Shown here piece by piece: positions 25,022 through 36,955 of a DNA stretch of 64,000 nucleotides. Position numbers and translations under genes: made by a program. Source of the stretch: Synaphobranchus kaupii (taxonomy: Eukaryota; Chordata; Actinopteri; Anguilliformes; Synaphobranchidae); NCBI GenBank assembly GCA_029718625.1, contig CM056383.1, positions 66,154,849 through 66,218,848 of the forward strand, written 5' to 3'. Below the pieces are notes generated by a model. That model had not been told where the DNA came from. It did no database searches and was given only the letters and a program-made list of their open reading frames with translations. Position 1 is the first letter of the stretch, and each line of letters begins with the position of its first letter.

Positions 25022-25091
25022 AAGGGTTGTTTCTCCTGACAAATTTTCCTATTGAACTCTTTGGAAAAATAAGTCGGGAGAAGAAACCCTT
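25022..25091. repeat. Imperfect hairpin, 19-bp arms
   Basis: AAGGGTTGTTTCTCCTGAC (25022-25040) pairs with GTCGGGAGAAGAAACCCTT (25073-25091) at 17 of 19 positions around a 32-base loop. It could be a relic of a miniature element. Confidence 0.7.
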
Positions 25092-25510
25092 CAAGATAAT
25101 AATAACAACCCAATTATTTGGGCGAAGCTTGCAGGTTCGAGCAGAGAAAAGAAACCGAACAGAATAGCCTCGAGCTCAGAAACTTTCAGAGCTAAAAATA
25201 AAAGGTAAACGGAAAACAAGGCGAAGCCATGGTTACTGTCTAGTAGTAACAAAAACCAAGGCAGGAAAACAAAGAGTAAAGAGAACAAAACCCTAAGACT
25301 AAATACTCTAAGTTCTACAGGCCAGTCCCGCGTGTTCTTTAGAAGCACAAAAGAACAAGTGGTCGTCTGAAATTCCAATACCGAGTTACCTGGCTAGAGT
25401 GGCACGAATGATACTCAAGCACCGGAAACAGGAAGAGCCGAGCTTAAGTAGGCAAGCCGACACCTGACACAGGTGTGATGGATAATTGCCGGGCGAGAGA
25501 GAAAACCCGG
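25092..25510 (-). mobile_element. LTR-like block (tentative)
   Basis: On the minus strand a TACTTAAGC box (about 25450) is followed by pyrimidine-rich sequence with several cytosine-to-thymine runs, similar in layout to 55720-56261. No ends were verified. Confidence 0.25.
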
Positions 25511-28500
25511 CCAGTAATTTACTTCCAGCAGGCTGTTTTTGTTAATGACAGACCTGTATGTGGACCAATACATGGTTTTTGATTTGGAGATGCATGATAT
25601 CATACAGGTATAAACTGACACCAAAACACCTTATAGATATTTTGGTTATAGGGTCATTCTAGCAGAAAAATTTGCCCTTTTTAATGTTGACCTTTCAGAT
25701 CTTTTCTGATATTTGACACTCGTACTGTAGCCTTGGAGTAAATTACCATTTTTATACTGAAACGAATCAGCCAGTCTTGTGCAGCCCTAGGCAGAACAAA
25801 GGAAATCTGAGTAACTTCAAGAAGAACAGCTAAAAACACAAGAATCCCATGAAGAAGTGTCAGAAGAAAAATTGCCAAGCAATTAGGAGCAAGGTGACGG
25901 TACGGACACAGAACTGGTAGACTGCCATGGGGGATTCTCCTGTCAGTAAGAAAGATCAGAAGGCTCCTGAAAGTATGGTGAAAAGAAGTTGAAAGCAACC
26001 CACCAAAGAATGAAATCAGATTTGATTAACTTTTATCAATCTTTAAAGGTGAACAATTCCTTTAACCCCAAGGTGCGCAACAAAGCCGATCCATTTCAGG
26101 ATTTTGTGCCAAACTCTGCTCTTAATTATTTAATTAGCCCAATCAAATCTTGAGCTGACATTTGTACAAGCACGAGCTCCAGCCACAGACTGCAAGTCCT
26201 AAATATATAACTGTATTCAAGGAGTCAAATTGTATTTTTTTTTTTAACTGTCAGAAAACTAAAACTAAGCTGATTGGTTGGAACAGAAACCAGGACCAGA
26301 TCAGGGCACCCTTGCTTGATAAGACAAACCAGAGCGTTGCAGCGAGGGACACTATAGCAGGCAACAACAGTCAACAACTTTCTTCTTCGATCTGTGCTTT
26401 CATATATATAAAGTTATATAAAGTATAACTTAACTTAACTATATATACCTGCCCATGAGGGAAAGCATGAGTTCAGCCCTGCCACACAGCAATCCCGTCT
26501 TTTGTGTTGTCACTTTGTTTCTTTAAGTTGTTACTTTCTGTTTTGTGGTAGGATGTCTGGTAGGCTTATTATCGCAGCACTGTTTGTCAGTTTTAATTTC
26601 ATAAAATTTCCCCTTGTTTTGGTAGTTTAGGAGGTGGCACTGGATACGACGGCCCACTGCACCTCATCTTTTCGTAAATTTTGGCCAGACCTCTTATCTT
26701 GTCGTTTTACGGTGGGTAATTTTGTATTAACAAAGTTTACATTTGGTCACATTATCCTTGGGTTCCTGTCCTTTTATATGTTTGGCCTCCAAAGAGCCTC
26801 TGAGGTCGAATCGGACGGGAATGGAAAATATCTTCTCTTTTATGGACGCCGCTAACATTTTTAGGGTTCTTTGCTCTCCAGAAATCGCAAGACATTTTGT
26901 CCTTGGTTGAGACGTGCGGAGCAGCCTGCAGGGCGGCCGACTCTCGAACCGTACGCGAGTCCCGCTGTGCGGGCCGGGGATGCCCCACCATGGCGCTTTC
27001 TCAGCTGCGGTCCCTTCTGTTCGGTCCCTTCTGTTACGCTTTCTACATTCGACCTACATAAACAAGGAAGAAATATGAAAGTAGGGTGGACTGTCCCTCT
27101 CTCCTTTTTTAAAGATATTTCATCCTTTCTTACTTGTGGTGTCAAAATTATTATTATTATTATTGTTATTATTTAGCATTTTCCTAATTGAGGGATAGTA
27201 ACATTGTTCATTTCATTTCACATGGGTAGTCGACATTGCTATTCCCATAAAACATAATCAGATGAAGCAGATCTGTAGGGGTGAATATGACAGATTGCTG
27301 TGCATTCTCACAGTGGAAAATGGCTGTGAATTATCAATTGTATCTATAACCTGGTACACGGGGTGTGATTTCTCTGACTGTGTAATTGTCACAGCTTCTA
27401 ATTCTCCCCAGGTGTTAATGGCATTTTAATCTTGGTCAGCTTCAAGTTTAAATATGCATATGAAAAATTACATTAACATATCTATTCGTGAAGTTTCTCC
27501 ATAACTGCAAGAATATGCGGTACAAATTTAATGAAGAGCAAATAGAAAAAGAAATGATGTTTGAAAAGGGAGGACAAAAAAAAAAAAGTCACTTAAATGT
27601 ATGTAAGGCCCCCAATAGCCAATTTCCTGCTACACTGAAGTGAAACACGCTCTAGGTAAAAAATAATACACTACATTTTATGTATATTTAAACATAATTT
27701 ATTATGTTAAAAATTTATTGTAATTAAATCAGATAATTTATGATGATAGGTCATAGAGAACATGTGCAAATCTTTCTTTGTTTTATTCTGTATATGATAT
27801 AAACTCTAAATACTATCAAAAATCTAAATATTCAACAGTTTCCAAAGAATCCTGAGAAGAAACAGCTCAGACAACTTATCTTTACATTTTGTTTTATTCG
27901 TAACTACGGATCATCACTGCATAGCCAACAAATATGTTTTTCGGCCTAAATCGCAGTGTGTAAAACACCGAGTTGTGATATATGCTTAACACATGATAAA
28001 TCATCATTATTGCGATTATGGAAACAAGACAACCGAATCTCCAGCGGTGAGATAGCGCTTTGCGGGAAGATTAGATTTATGGGGAGGCTGTTAACGGTCG
28101 CTCCTGGAACTTCTGCTGCCGTCCGAGCAATGACAAAAGCGCGCGTGTTATTCTTATCTTTGAAGGACAATGTGACGACTCCCCGTCCTTCAAGCCGCTA
28201 AGTAATGAAGCCGGGGGGAACGTTCGTTGTAAATCAAGGTAATATCCCATTTGTTTTTGTGTGCTCTTATGCTGGTTTCAGCATATCGTAATGTTTGTAA
28301 TGCTGGCCGCATCTCCTTAAAAATTGTTGGCATGGGCGTTACATTTTTTTCCCCCTGATCATGGTTTGATGTACGGCTTTCTGCAAGCACAGCCGAGTTC
28401 ACAAAGAGGAAATGCACAGTACATGATGAGTATGATTACCCCGGGCTTAGGGTATCTCAGTGGACCTGGTCAGGATAAACAAATTGCTTTGATTAGGCAT

Positions 28501-29441
28501 TACAATGCTGTTAGCGCCGACGCTGGCGTCCGTAGGCCCGAGAAAAAGCTTCAAACAAATGTTCTCTAGCAAACGAGAGCGTTACCAGGACCTGTTTTCA
28601 TAATGCGCCGCAGTTCGCCTGCTGATCTAAGATCAGTTCGGACTTTTACAGGTAACTTTTAATCATGGATAAAGTCGGGACGCGGGAGAGAACTGATCGT
28701 AGATCAGCACTCCTCTGAGATGCTTTCTGAACGCGGCACTGGGCCAGCTGCAGACTGAATGATACACCGCCGTCTTTTCCCTGGTTGTACACCAGGGCAC
28801 TGTAAAACAGAAGTGAAGCTTCTGCCGGCCAACTGCAAAAAAATAAAAATGGTGCATAGTAATATATGTGCAATGCCAGTACTTGCAAATTATTCTGAGG
28901 TTTTTGTTGGCAGAAGAGTGCTAGCAGTTCTGTTCATTTGCTGCAGCCAGGCATCCTGCTACTGATTTATGTTGTTCTGGTCAGGCAAGGGACATACATA
29001 CATTTCCAGTCCTGAGGAAATTGCCAGGCTGTCCGTGGGGTGGAGGATCACATGAAGCACCAACCGTACAGCATGCATTCTGTATCAGGTAGCATGCACA
29101 ATCGCTAGAAGACAGACAAGTGCCAAGGCACATCGTGGGCCTCGCCCTGTGTGTGCAGCTTCAATATGAAAATGCATGACAGGTTAGATGTTTCCCAGTA
29201 CCATGACCTGTGCATTTCAAGTACCTTCACGAATGCGGACTCTGAGGTAGATTGCAAGGATGTTCCAAAATAACTCAACTTCCTGCTGGATGAGAGCATT
29301 CAACAATTTAATAGACCAACACTAATGAAAAGTATTATTATTAAAGCCATTATGATAATTTTAAATTATATCATATATAATATAATACAGCTGAACATTT
29401 CTAGGAATTTATACTGAAATTTTGGATTTCCATAACCTGTA
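25511..29441. other. Mostly unique DNA; candidate conserved non-coding stretches
   Basis: No gene was recognised. The stretch 26640-27060 is GC-richer with overlapping frames up to 101 codons on both strands, none with a motif; it ends in an (ATT)n run at 27150-27175. Sections 27220-27540 and 27960-28200 have evenly mixed composition, TAAT/ATTA motifs and no repeat features, the usual look of conserved regulatory DNA. This is inference only. Confidence 0.35.
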
Positions 29442-30882
29442 AGGGCTCTATTTTCCGGTTAGCGCATGGTGTGGGCATGGCGCAGGGCGTGGCTACTGAA
29501 TTTAGCTATTTTTGTACCAGAGGGGAGGAGCGGAAGACGATAACGTTATATCTACTTTGCATTAATATCGCAAAAAAAATGTATACTATCAATGTAATAA
29601 TGCATTTGTCTCATGTGGGAATGTCTAAAATCACAAACTAAGTAGGCCTAGACCTAATCATTCGTGTTTTAGTCCTATTGTTTTTTATAGGATATGTAGT
29701 GCAGTGATTGCATCAGATAGTGTCAATAAGTTGTCACTAAACTATTATATATAGGCTATATAGAAAAAAGATTGCCTTTGTGTGGTAGCCTAGGATATTA
29801 TAATAAAACAAAGTCCACCATATACTGAAATAGCTTGTGCAGAAACGATATGGCGCATTTGTATTTTTAAATGACCAGGTAAACAACCGTCAATAAATTA
29901 TCCCACTTTGCGACATTATGCATTGATATTATGATAAAACATTTCCACTGATCAAGCAATCAATCGTGCATTTGGTCAACGTAAGTGTGAATAAAAGAAA
30001 ATCCATCTGTCCGTGCTTGCCAAAGGTGTATGTCTTTATTCATAAGCACCATTGATCGCTACAACAATACAACACAAACGATTTAATTAAAATGTCTTTT
30101 CAAAACACTGTCAAAGTCATGTAGAATAATGGCAATAACTCATTATTTAATGGCCATCCCATAAAATAACAGGATATATACAGTCATTAAGTGGTTTTTA
30201 ACTGGCAACATTGCTGCCAGTCTTTTCACCGTTTTCTTACAATATATTTCTTACAGTGCAGAATATTGATAATCATACTTAGGACTGAGCCTAGCCTACT
30301 ATTTACAGTTTTGTAGCCTACAGTGAGTAGTCTACATCTTCTCAAACGAGCTTCACTTTCCGTTCATAATAAGCTACAAATACTACAATACTACAAATAT
30401 TACAGCGTCCACATGAGCATCGCACAGCTGTGTTTATATCTTCTCATTACAGACGGGTATAAGAAAAAGAACGGAATACAGTAGCCTACCCCCGGGACCA
30501 CAATGCAGTATAATAAGAGCCATAAACTATTAAAAACAGATATACATACAGGAACCAGCCTAACATAAAAAATAAAAAAAGTTAATGCACAATATGCAAA
30601 GTATGCATTTTTCCTGCTTGGGAGATTTATATTAAAGTCAAATCAGACTGAATATGATCCACGAAAATGGTTTATTGGCTTTTGAATGGGTTATGAATGA
30701 TCTTGCATGCATTGCTTGGGAAACCCCCGAAATGAGCAACTTGCCATGGACTGACACACCCACACAGCGGCTATCCTCCCACTTTGGCGCACGGCGAGTC
30801 AAACGGGCTCAGGAGCGTGAAAATCCACAACGGAAATTGTCACTTCGCCACACACCATGCGCCAGCCAGAAAATAGAGCCCT
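29442..30882. mobile_element. 1.44-kb non-autonomous element with ~30-bp inverted repeats
   Basis: The left end AGGGCTCTATTTTCCGG continues into GCGCATGGTGTG. The right end, reverse-complemented, reads AGGGCTCTATTTTCTGG and also continues into GCGCATGGTGTG. The interior is AT-rich with no transposase frame. I recognise AGGGCTCTATTTT as the start of a widespread fish repeat. Target duplication is not clear: the flanks are GTA on the left and ATA on the right, so no superfamily is assigned. Confidence 0.75.
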
Positions 30883-32078
30883 ATATGTCATATTAGGATG
30901 AATACTCAAATAGTTCTGAGCTTGAAAAATATGAAGCTCTTCCAAGAACATAGCAGAATACTATGCAGTCATGTTTTTTTTAACTAAACTTAGAAGTTTT
31001 TTTTTTTTCTAGTACCTGGATAGCCACACTCAAATTATTAGGTGGGTAGGTAGGTAGGTAGGTAAAGTAAGAAATGAAATCATAAGAAAAAACAAATATA
31101 GATAATACCTGAAATGGGAATAAATGAAAAAATTTATTATAAGCAAATCCATGTCAATCAAAATGATATTAATAAAGTATAGTATACTTTGAGTAACCTA
31201 GAAGCATGGTTTCAAACACTGGGATGTGTCCTGCATGGCTTGACCGCCTGATATCCAGCAAATCACTCACCTGTGGCTGTTTAAAAATGAAAAGCATGGC
31301 CACCCTGCTTTTTGTGACCTATCTTAGCCCACACAGGTTGAATGGAACTGGAGAAAACCAAGCATCTGTCAAGAAAATAACATTGTAGCGAAGCATAAAA
31401 GCACAAATGTCTCCATGTCTACTCTTTACCTGCTCATGCTTAATTAATGTTGTGGAGACCTCTTATTACAAACGATTAAAATATACATTTAATTGCTGAG
31501 TGGACATACATCAAATCAGTATGCGAAACCCAGTAAAATTACTGCAGACTGCTATCTTGCATCTATTCTTTTTTCAAAATTTTTCAAAAAAAAAAAAGTT
31601 TTCTAATTTTCAAAATTTTTCTTCCATATGATTCTACATTTTGGTGAGTAACATTTTTCATTAACAAATGGGTATCAGGAGAGTGTTTTAAAATACTAGT
31701 AGAATCTAAGGAGTACAGTATTTCAGAAGCACATTTGACCCAGATCTGGTGGTGAGTCTGAGACCTGGTGTAGAAGTCCATCTCCAGCATTTTTCCTTGG
31801 CAGCACTGGTCAAATTACTTAAGACAACCTCCTAAAAGTTTCAATAAATCAGTCAGATTAAGTTACTGTAAAATGGCCTATGTTAGAGTTTTTATTCATT
31901 CATGAAATACATCCATTACTTCATTTTGCAATAGCCTTAATACATATAAATCTAATTCTCAAACCTGCTTAAACCAGGTTCATTGAGAGAGCAAGATGTA
32001 ATGCTTTTACTAGCCAGATAGACACATTTGAATACATAAGTAAAAATCATCTCCTTTCCCACAAGATATTTCTTGTAT
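30883..32078. other. No gene seen
   Basis: Contains a short (GGTA)n run at about 31041-31064 and A/T homopolymers. There are no recognised coding motifs. Confidence 0.4.
31041..31064. repeat. (GGTA)n short tandem repeat
   Basis: About five GGTA units. Confidence 0.85.
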
Positions 32079-32086
32079 ATATAGAA

Positions 32087-32286
32087 CAGGGGTGTCCAAT
32101 CTTATCCAAGGGCCAATGTGGGTGCAGGTTTTTTTCAGCCCAGCAATACAACACCCGATTCAACTAATTAACTAATCATGGTCTTCAATCAAGACCTTGA
32201 TAAGTAGAATTAATTGTGTCAGTGCTGGAGTAAAACAAAAGCCTGCCCTCACATCAGCCCTGTACGGATAAGATTGGACACCTCCA
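32087..32286. mobile_element. hAT-type hairpin miniature element
   Basis: The left end CAGGGGTGTCCAATCTTATCC mirrors the right end GGATAAGATTGGACACCTCCA. Most of the 200 bp is a long imperfect inverted repeat, and it is related to the element at 50838-51041. The left duplication is ATATAGAA (32079-32086). The right duplication is split: ATATA (32287-32291) lies before the Tc1 element and GAA (32829-32831) follows it. Confidence 0.85.
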
Positions 32287-32291
32287 ATATA

Positions 32292-32826
32292 CACTGCCTG
32301 GCCAAAAAAAAAGTCGCCGTTGCACCCGTCGTGCGTAGTGTCCACTGTACGAGCCTCTGGAGGCAGTGTTATGATCTGGGGTTGCTTCAATTGGTCAGGT
32401 CTAGGCTCAGCAATGTTATGCAGCAATAAAATGAAGTCAGCTGAGTACCAGAATATACTGAATGACCAGGTTATCCCATCAATGGGCATATTCCAGGACG
32501 ACAATGCCAAGATTCATCAGGCTCAAATTGTGAAAGAGTGGTTCGGGGAGCATGAGGAATCATTTTCACACATGAATTGGCCACCAGAGTCCAGACCTTA
32601 ACCCCATTGAAAGTCTTTGGGATGTTCTGGAGAAGACTGTACGGAGTGGTTCGACTCTCCCGTCGTTAATACAAGATCTCGGCTAAAAATGAATGCAACT
32701 CTGGGCGGAAATAAATGTTGTGACGTTGCATAAGGTTGTCAAAACAATGCCACTACGAATGCACACCGTAATCAAAGCTAAACCAACGAAATATTAGAGT
32801 GCGACTTTTTTTTTGGCCAGGCAGTG
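32292..32826 (+). mobile_element. Internally deleted Tc1 element nested in a hAT target duplication
   Basis: Inverted ends read CACTGCCTGGCCAAAAAAAA on the left and, on the right reverse-complemented, the same sequence, flanked by TA on both sides (32290-32291 and 32827-32828), the Tc1/mariner target. It is 535 bp where full Tc1 elements are about 1.6 kb, so the 5' part with the DNA-binding domain is missing. It landed inside the 8-bp duplication of the neighbouring hAT element. Confidence 0.92.
32320..32690 (+). pseudogene. Tc1-family transposase, C-terminal remnant
   Basis: The frame from 32320 encodes the later catalytic part of a Tc1 DDE transposase, the enzyme that cuts and re-inserts the element. 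[12 protein letters not shown] and [18 protein letters not shown] are hallmark segments; the second contains the middle catalytic aspartate. The frame then stops at about 32600, because the expected '[15 protein letters not shown]' segment continues in another frame. One base appears to be lost near 32590. The N-terminal helix-turn-helix domains and the first catalytic aspartate are deleted. It is non-functional. Confidence 0.9.
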
Positions 32827-33109
32827 TAGAAGAACTATTGTACCTTTTTGTACTTGCAAATCACAATCTCATTTGTCAGCTCATTCCTCAAAATAAATAT
32901 ACACTTTATTATGCCATCAAAAGCCAAAAATTTATAAAAAGTGTCATATCCAAAATGTGCAGATTACTTCTACTTGTGATACATGCAGGCACAGTGGGTA
33001 GTGTAAAAGTACAAAATAATATTTTTATCAATTGGAATGTTAGTGGGTTATTGGGACCAGCTAGTTTTATTAGATCCCACATTAGTCTAATACCATCCAT
33101 TCCACCTTT

Positions 33110-33369
33110 AGTTTAAACCGGGCCGGCCAACGAAGGATGGGCACCCCCTCTCTAGCCAGGTTCCTTCCAGATTTCTCCTTCCCATTGAGGAGTTTTTTCT
33201 CGCCACTGTTGAGTGTTTTTTCTTCCCATCGGGGAGTTTTTTTTACCTCGTTTTTCTGGGTGGGGGTTAAGGCCTGGTTTTTTGCTCAATTTTCCTTCTG
33301 TTTCTCTGTGCAGCATCTTTGTGACAGTTCTCTGTAAAAAGCGCTATACAAATAAAATTTAATTGAATT
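33110..33369 (+). mobile_element. Non-LTR retrotransposon 3' end
   Basis: GAAGGATGGGCACCCCCTC, a T-rich middle with repeated GGAGTTTTTT motifs, then AAAAGCGCTATACAAATAAA and an ATTGAATTG tail. I recognise this order as a common fish LINE 3' untranslated end. The 5' border is unclear and no coding part is attached. Confidence 0.6.
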
Positions 33370-33651
33370 GGGATGTTTTGCCAGAATTGCCGCATGATAA
33401 TTTCAGCAACATGACAAATACCTGGTGCAGTGCTGTGTTAAACATAGGGAGAAGCTGAGAACTGTTCTGGCCTTGACACAATGCAAATCAGGAGAAACAC
33501 GATGGGGGAGGGGAGGAGGTGTTATACTGCGTTCCAGATACCTCGGAAACTCATAATTACCTTCCTACCAGGAAGAATACACTGGAACGGCCTGTTAACT
33601 CGGAATTACAAGTCGGGAACTCGGGTATCATTTCTCAGCTCCGGGTTGCCA

Positions 33652-33868
33652 AGTAGGATGAAAGAGACATCATTCAAAATGGATGAATCTGTATTTTAAT
33701 GGGAAATGCTTAACAAGAAATACTTAATTGAAACACAATTTAATTTGGTGGTTTATGCCGAGTAGGAGGAAAGAGACGTCATTCAAAATGGATGAGTCTG
33801 TATTTTAATGGGAAATGCTTAACAAGAAATGCTTAATTGAAACAAAATTGAATTTAGTGGTTTATGCG
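33652..33868. repeat. Two-copy tandem duplication, 109-bp unit
   Basis: GAAAGAGAC(A/G)TCATTCAAAATGGATGA and the following ~90 bases occur at 33653 and 33762 with a handful of substitutions. It lies between two stretches rich in CTCGGAA/GAGCTC motifs (33530-33650 and 33990-34070) that may be the ends of a miniature element. Confidence 0.95.
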
Positions 33869-33869
33869 T

Positions 33870-35508
33870 GCCCACATCCTTCACTTGACAACATGCATGG
33901 GAAATATAGACAAGGGGTTATAAACAATTTGCATGAGTAAAATATGTAAATATATTTTTTAAATCGGTTGCTACTTGCTACAAAGTGACCACTGGAATGC
34001 TCCGAGCTCGTGACTCTGAACTTCCACGTCAGAGCTACGAGCTGCCAAGTTCATAACGATAGCATATGCATATGACCTCCCGTGACCCTTCAGTGGTGGG
34101 TTATGTTATTCCTTATCTGTTCAGGAGAGAAGACTATAAATGTCACACTGTGAGAAATTTACTTAATGGTTGTGCTTAAACATTAATTTCAGAATTTTAA
34201 ATTAGGTTTTACAGTTATCTAGGGGACATTCCACAAAAACTTATATCATGAAAAAAATATATATACTTTTTGCTTTGCTTCCAAACTTTTTTTTAAATTA
34301 ATGAGCTATTGAATATTAATATGAGGAAGCAGACATTGCTTACTGTAGTTTAATTTGACATTAACTGCTCTGTGCCTCAGCTGAGACTCAGACAAAATAT
34401 TGAATAATAAACATGCAATGCCATTTTTATTGAAGAAGAAAACGCACATTTGGCAATTAGGTCAGAAGTAATCATTGGGTGCATTCATAATCCATGTTGA
34501 TAATTTTAATACTTTCTTTGAAAAATGTGCGGACAAACTTTATGAATAAATTGCGATCAATCTATAACAACATTTCTGGTTGCTTATTGGTTTAAACATA
34601 GCTAAGCTAAGGCCATGGTTGAGCACGGTCATTAAAAGAGGCAGGACAAGCTAATTTGTCAGTGTATTTTAGAATTACCCCATGCTTCATATTGGGACAA
34701 TGGCAATTGTGGCTGATAGGCTCATGGGCTGGGGTGGAACTGCACACACTCACGAGACGAGGAGGGGGTACCATTTGGTAGAATGAAGAATCTAAACCAA
34801 ATCCTTAACACTTAAAATTGCATAACGGACATCCTCATATCTTGCATTAACGGTTACTCGATGCAAATTTGTTGTGAACATATACAATTGTACATTATAA
34901 GGTAGCTGACATTTCTCACTAATTGATCCCATGCCTTTGAACTGTTACAATGTCACCCACAATGCTGAACTGATGTCAAACAAGACAGTCCCCCGTCTGC
35001 CACATCTTAAGTTATTTCTGCACTCTGCAGTCCATAAACCTCAGCCAGAATCTCGTTCAGGTTGTCACTTGGGAGCGCTAATAGCAGAATATCTCACAGC
35101 ACTCCTCACACTTCCTAAAGTGGTAGGGATCTTGCGAAGGCAAGCGGTTTTCCTCCCCCGTGAGCAGACCGACGAAAGAGGTCGTGAACACCTGAGCTGC
35201 AGTGGACAGCGCAGACTTCAGCCCAACCTCATAAAACGGTTGTGAGTTTATAGCCGTTCAAGAGAAAGTGGTACAAGCTCTGCATAGGCTGACATTGCTA
35301 AGGGACAAGGTCAAGTTATTTACAGTAAACTACCGCATAATCACATTCTGCAAAAAGCAGTGTACCAGCGTATTCAATGCTCTCATTTATATGTTAATGT
35401 CAATTTATAATCCAGAATGACAGCCTGGCAAAGTGCCAACGTTTACACCAGTGTTTAATGCATTCAACAAAATATTTTTATATTCTATTGTTTTTGCATA
35501 TTCACTAT
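33870..35508. other. No gene seen
   Basis: AT-rich. A 104-codon frame at 34931-35245 (plus) has no recognised motif. I see no repeat boundaries. Confidence 0.4.
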
Positions 35509-35985
35509 TGGAGTCAGAGGAACTGAACAGACCTATACAGTCTATAAAGAGTTCTGACGGAGGTGAGGGTAAAAGTACTATCATGCTCTACCATGAATCA
35601 TCTCAATGAATGCACATTTAAAACTCAATATTCCACTACATTTTAAAAGCGATTTAAAAAAAAGATTTCAAAAAAATATTTCCTTATTTCAAAGTATATT
35701 ACTGCTATGAATAGCCATGGAAGATAAAGGATGAAACGACTTGACTTTGGCTTTTCAGCCATCAGGATTTTGAAGGTTACGGGATCACAGTTAGTGGAAT
35801 TCTGTGCGCACTGGATCCATGATTTTCCTTGCAAAAAGGAAAAAGGATTTTCCTTTCCCACTCATTTTAATGAATTTCCCCACTTCACTTTGAAAAATCA
35901 CTATTAAAATAAAAATGTATTTGTTTTCCATCGTTCTACAGATGCAAACACCATTGCACAGCACAGCCTTAAAGTGTTTATGGTT
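35509..35985 (+). repeat. Direct duplication, copy A (~480 bp)
   Basis: Shared in order with 38353-38905: CATTTAAAACTCAATATTCC, then the (A)TAAAGGATGAAA block, CTTTTCAGCCATCAGGAT, CATTTGTTTTCC-like sequence and GCAAACACCATTGC.CAGCACAGCCTTA. A segment AATTTACA.GCATTTTATTTG is at the end of this copy but in the middle of copy B, so one copy is rearranged. Confidence 0.85.
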
Positions 35986-36148
35986 ACTAACCTTTGATAG
36001 GAAATTTACAAGCATTTTATTTGGAATTCTTTTCCCATGCTTTTCAGTTTTTCAGGGGTTTATTGTGCTAAATAAATACATTTCAAATACTTTCATCTAA
36101 TACAGTGCCAAAGAATGTAGCTACGTTTATGAAAATGTTTATCAATGT

Positions 36149-36395
36149 GTGGGCTCCGCCCACTGCCAGGGGAAGGGATGTCGTGCCCCACTGGTGATTG
36201 GGCGCACCTGGCATTAATCAGCCAATTAACACTGCTATAGAAAGTGCCAGTTCGGGGGCATCTGTGTGGAGTGTTTGGAGGTGTTTTTTTGGAAAGTTGT
36301 AATGCATGCTCTGAATTGACCCGCCCTGTGTTTTCACCCCTGCTTGTTTGAGAATCTCTTCTCATTACCGACCCTGGGGACACATTGCACAATTT
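36149..36395 (+). mobile_element. LTR-like promoter block (tentative)
   Basis: The block runs from TGTGGGCTCCGCCCACTGCC through GGCATTAATCAGCCAATTAA to GCTATAGAAAGTGCC, an order I associate with fish LTR promoters. No matching end or duplication was found. Confidence 0.3.
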
Positions 36396-36559
36396 TTTAT
36401 GCATCGATTTGGCAACGATTTGAGATCTCTTTCATACGATCCCAGTCCGCAACGCCATGATTTTATCAAACGTTTGATTTTATCAGGGCTAGTCTTTGCC
36501 TAATCCTGTGATTTGTGCTTGTCAAAGACTCAAATCGCAAGGGGAATTTTCAGTAGCCA

Positions 36560-36955
36560 ATGAAAATTGAGTTTGAAGGATGGAAGAGGGAGAAAAATAC
36601 AGAAGTCAACACAAAATATGATGCGTGCGGGATTACTGGGCTGTGTAAACATATTTTCTGGAGTGCTAAAAATGAGGAACAACTTGTGGATTTGTGGCAG
36701 ACACACGAGTGTCTCTACAATGTCAACTCTGCAAGTTACCACAACAAAATGGACAAGCTGCAAGCTGTACGGGCTCCATGTTTGTTTATGTTTCAAAATA
36801 TCGGGGGGAAAAATACATTCTCGCGAAAATCATGCATCCGTTCTTTAAGATTTGTGCTCCTCAAAGACAGCTGCCATTATGCGTGTGCGACAGGTGTGAC
36901 TGAGAATTTGCATATGACAGTTGTTAAATGTGTGCTGCCCATTCTATTCCATTGA
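36560..36955 (+). pseudogene. MADF-like domain frame, probably transposon-derived
   Basis: This is a 131-codon open frame. Residues 34-68 contain W-x6-QLVDLWQTHECLYNVNSASYHNK, the tryptophan-to-tyrosine helix pattern of MADF domains. These are Myb-related DNA-binding modules found in Adf-1-type factors and in the companion protein of PIF/Harbinger transposons. The rest shows no second domain. A companion protein normally has a C-terminal BESS or acidic region, which is missing. No splice-flanked structure and no Harbinger nuclease were seen nearby. It is most likely a decayed transposon accessory gene. A host MADF exon is the alternative. Confidence 0.45.
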
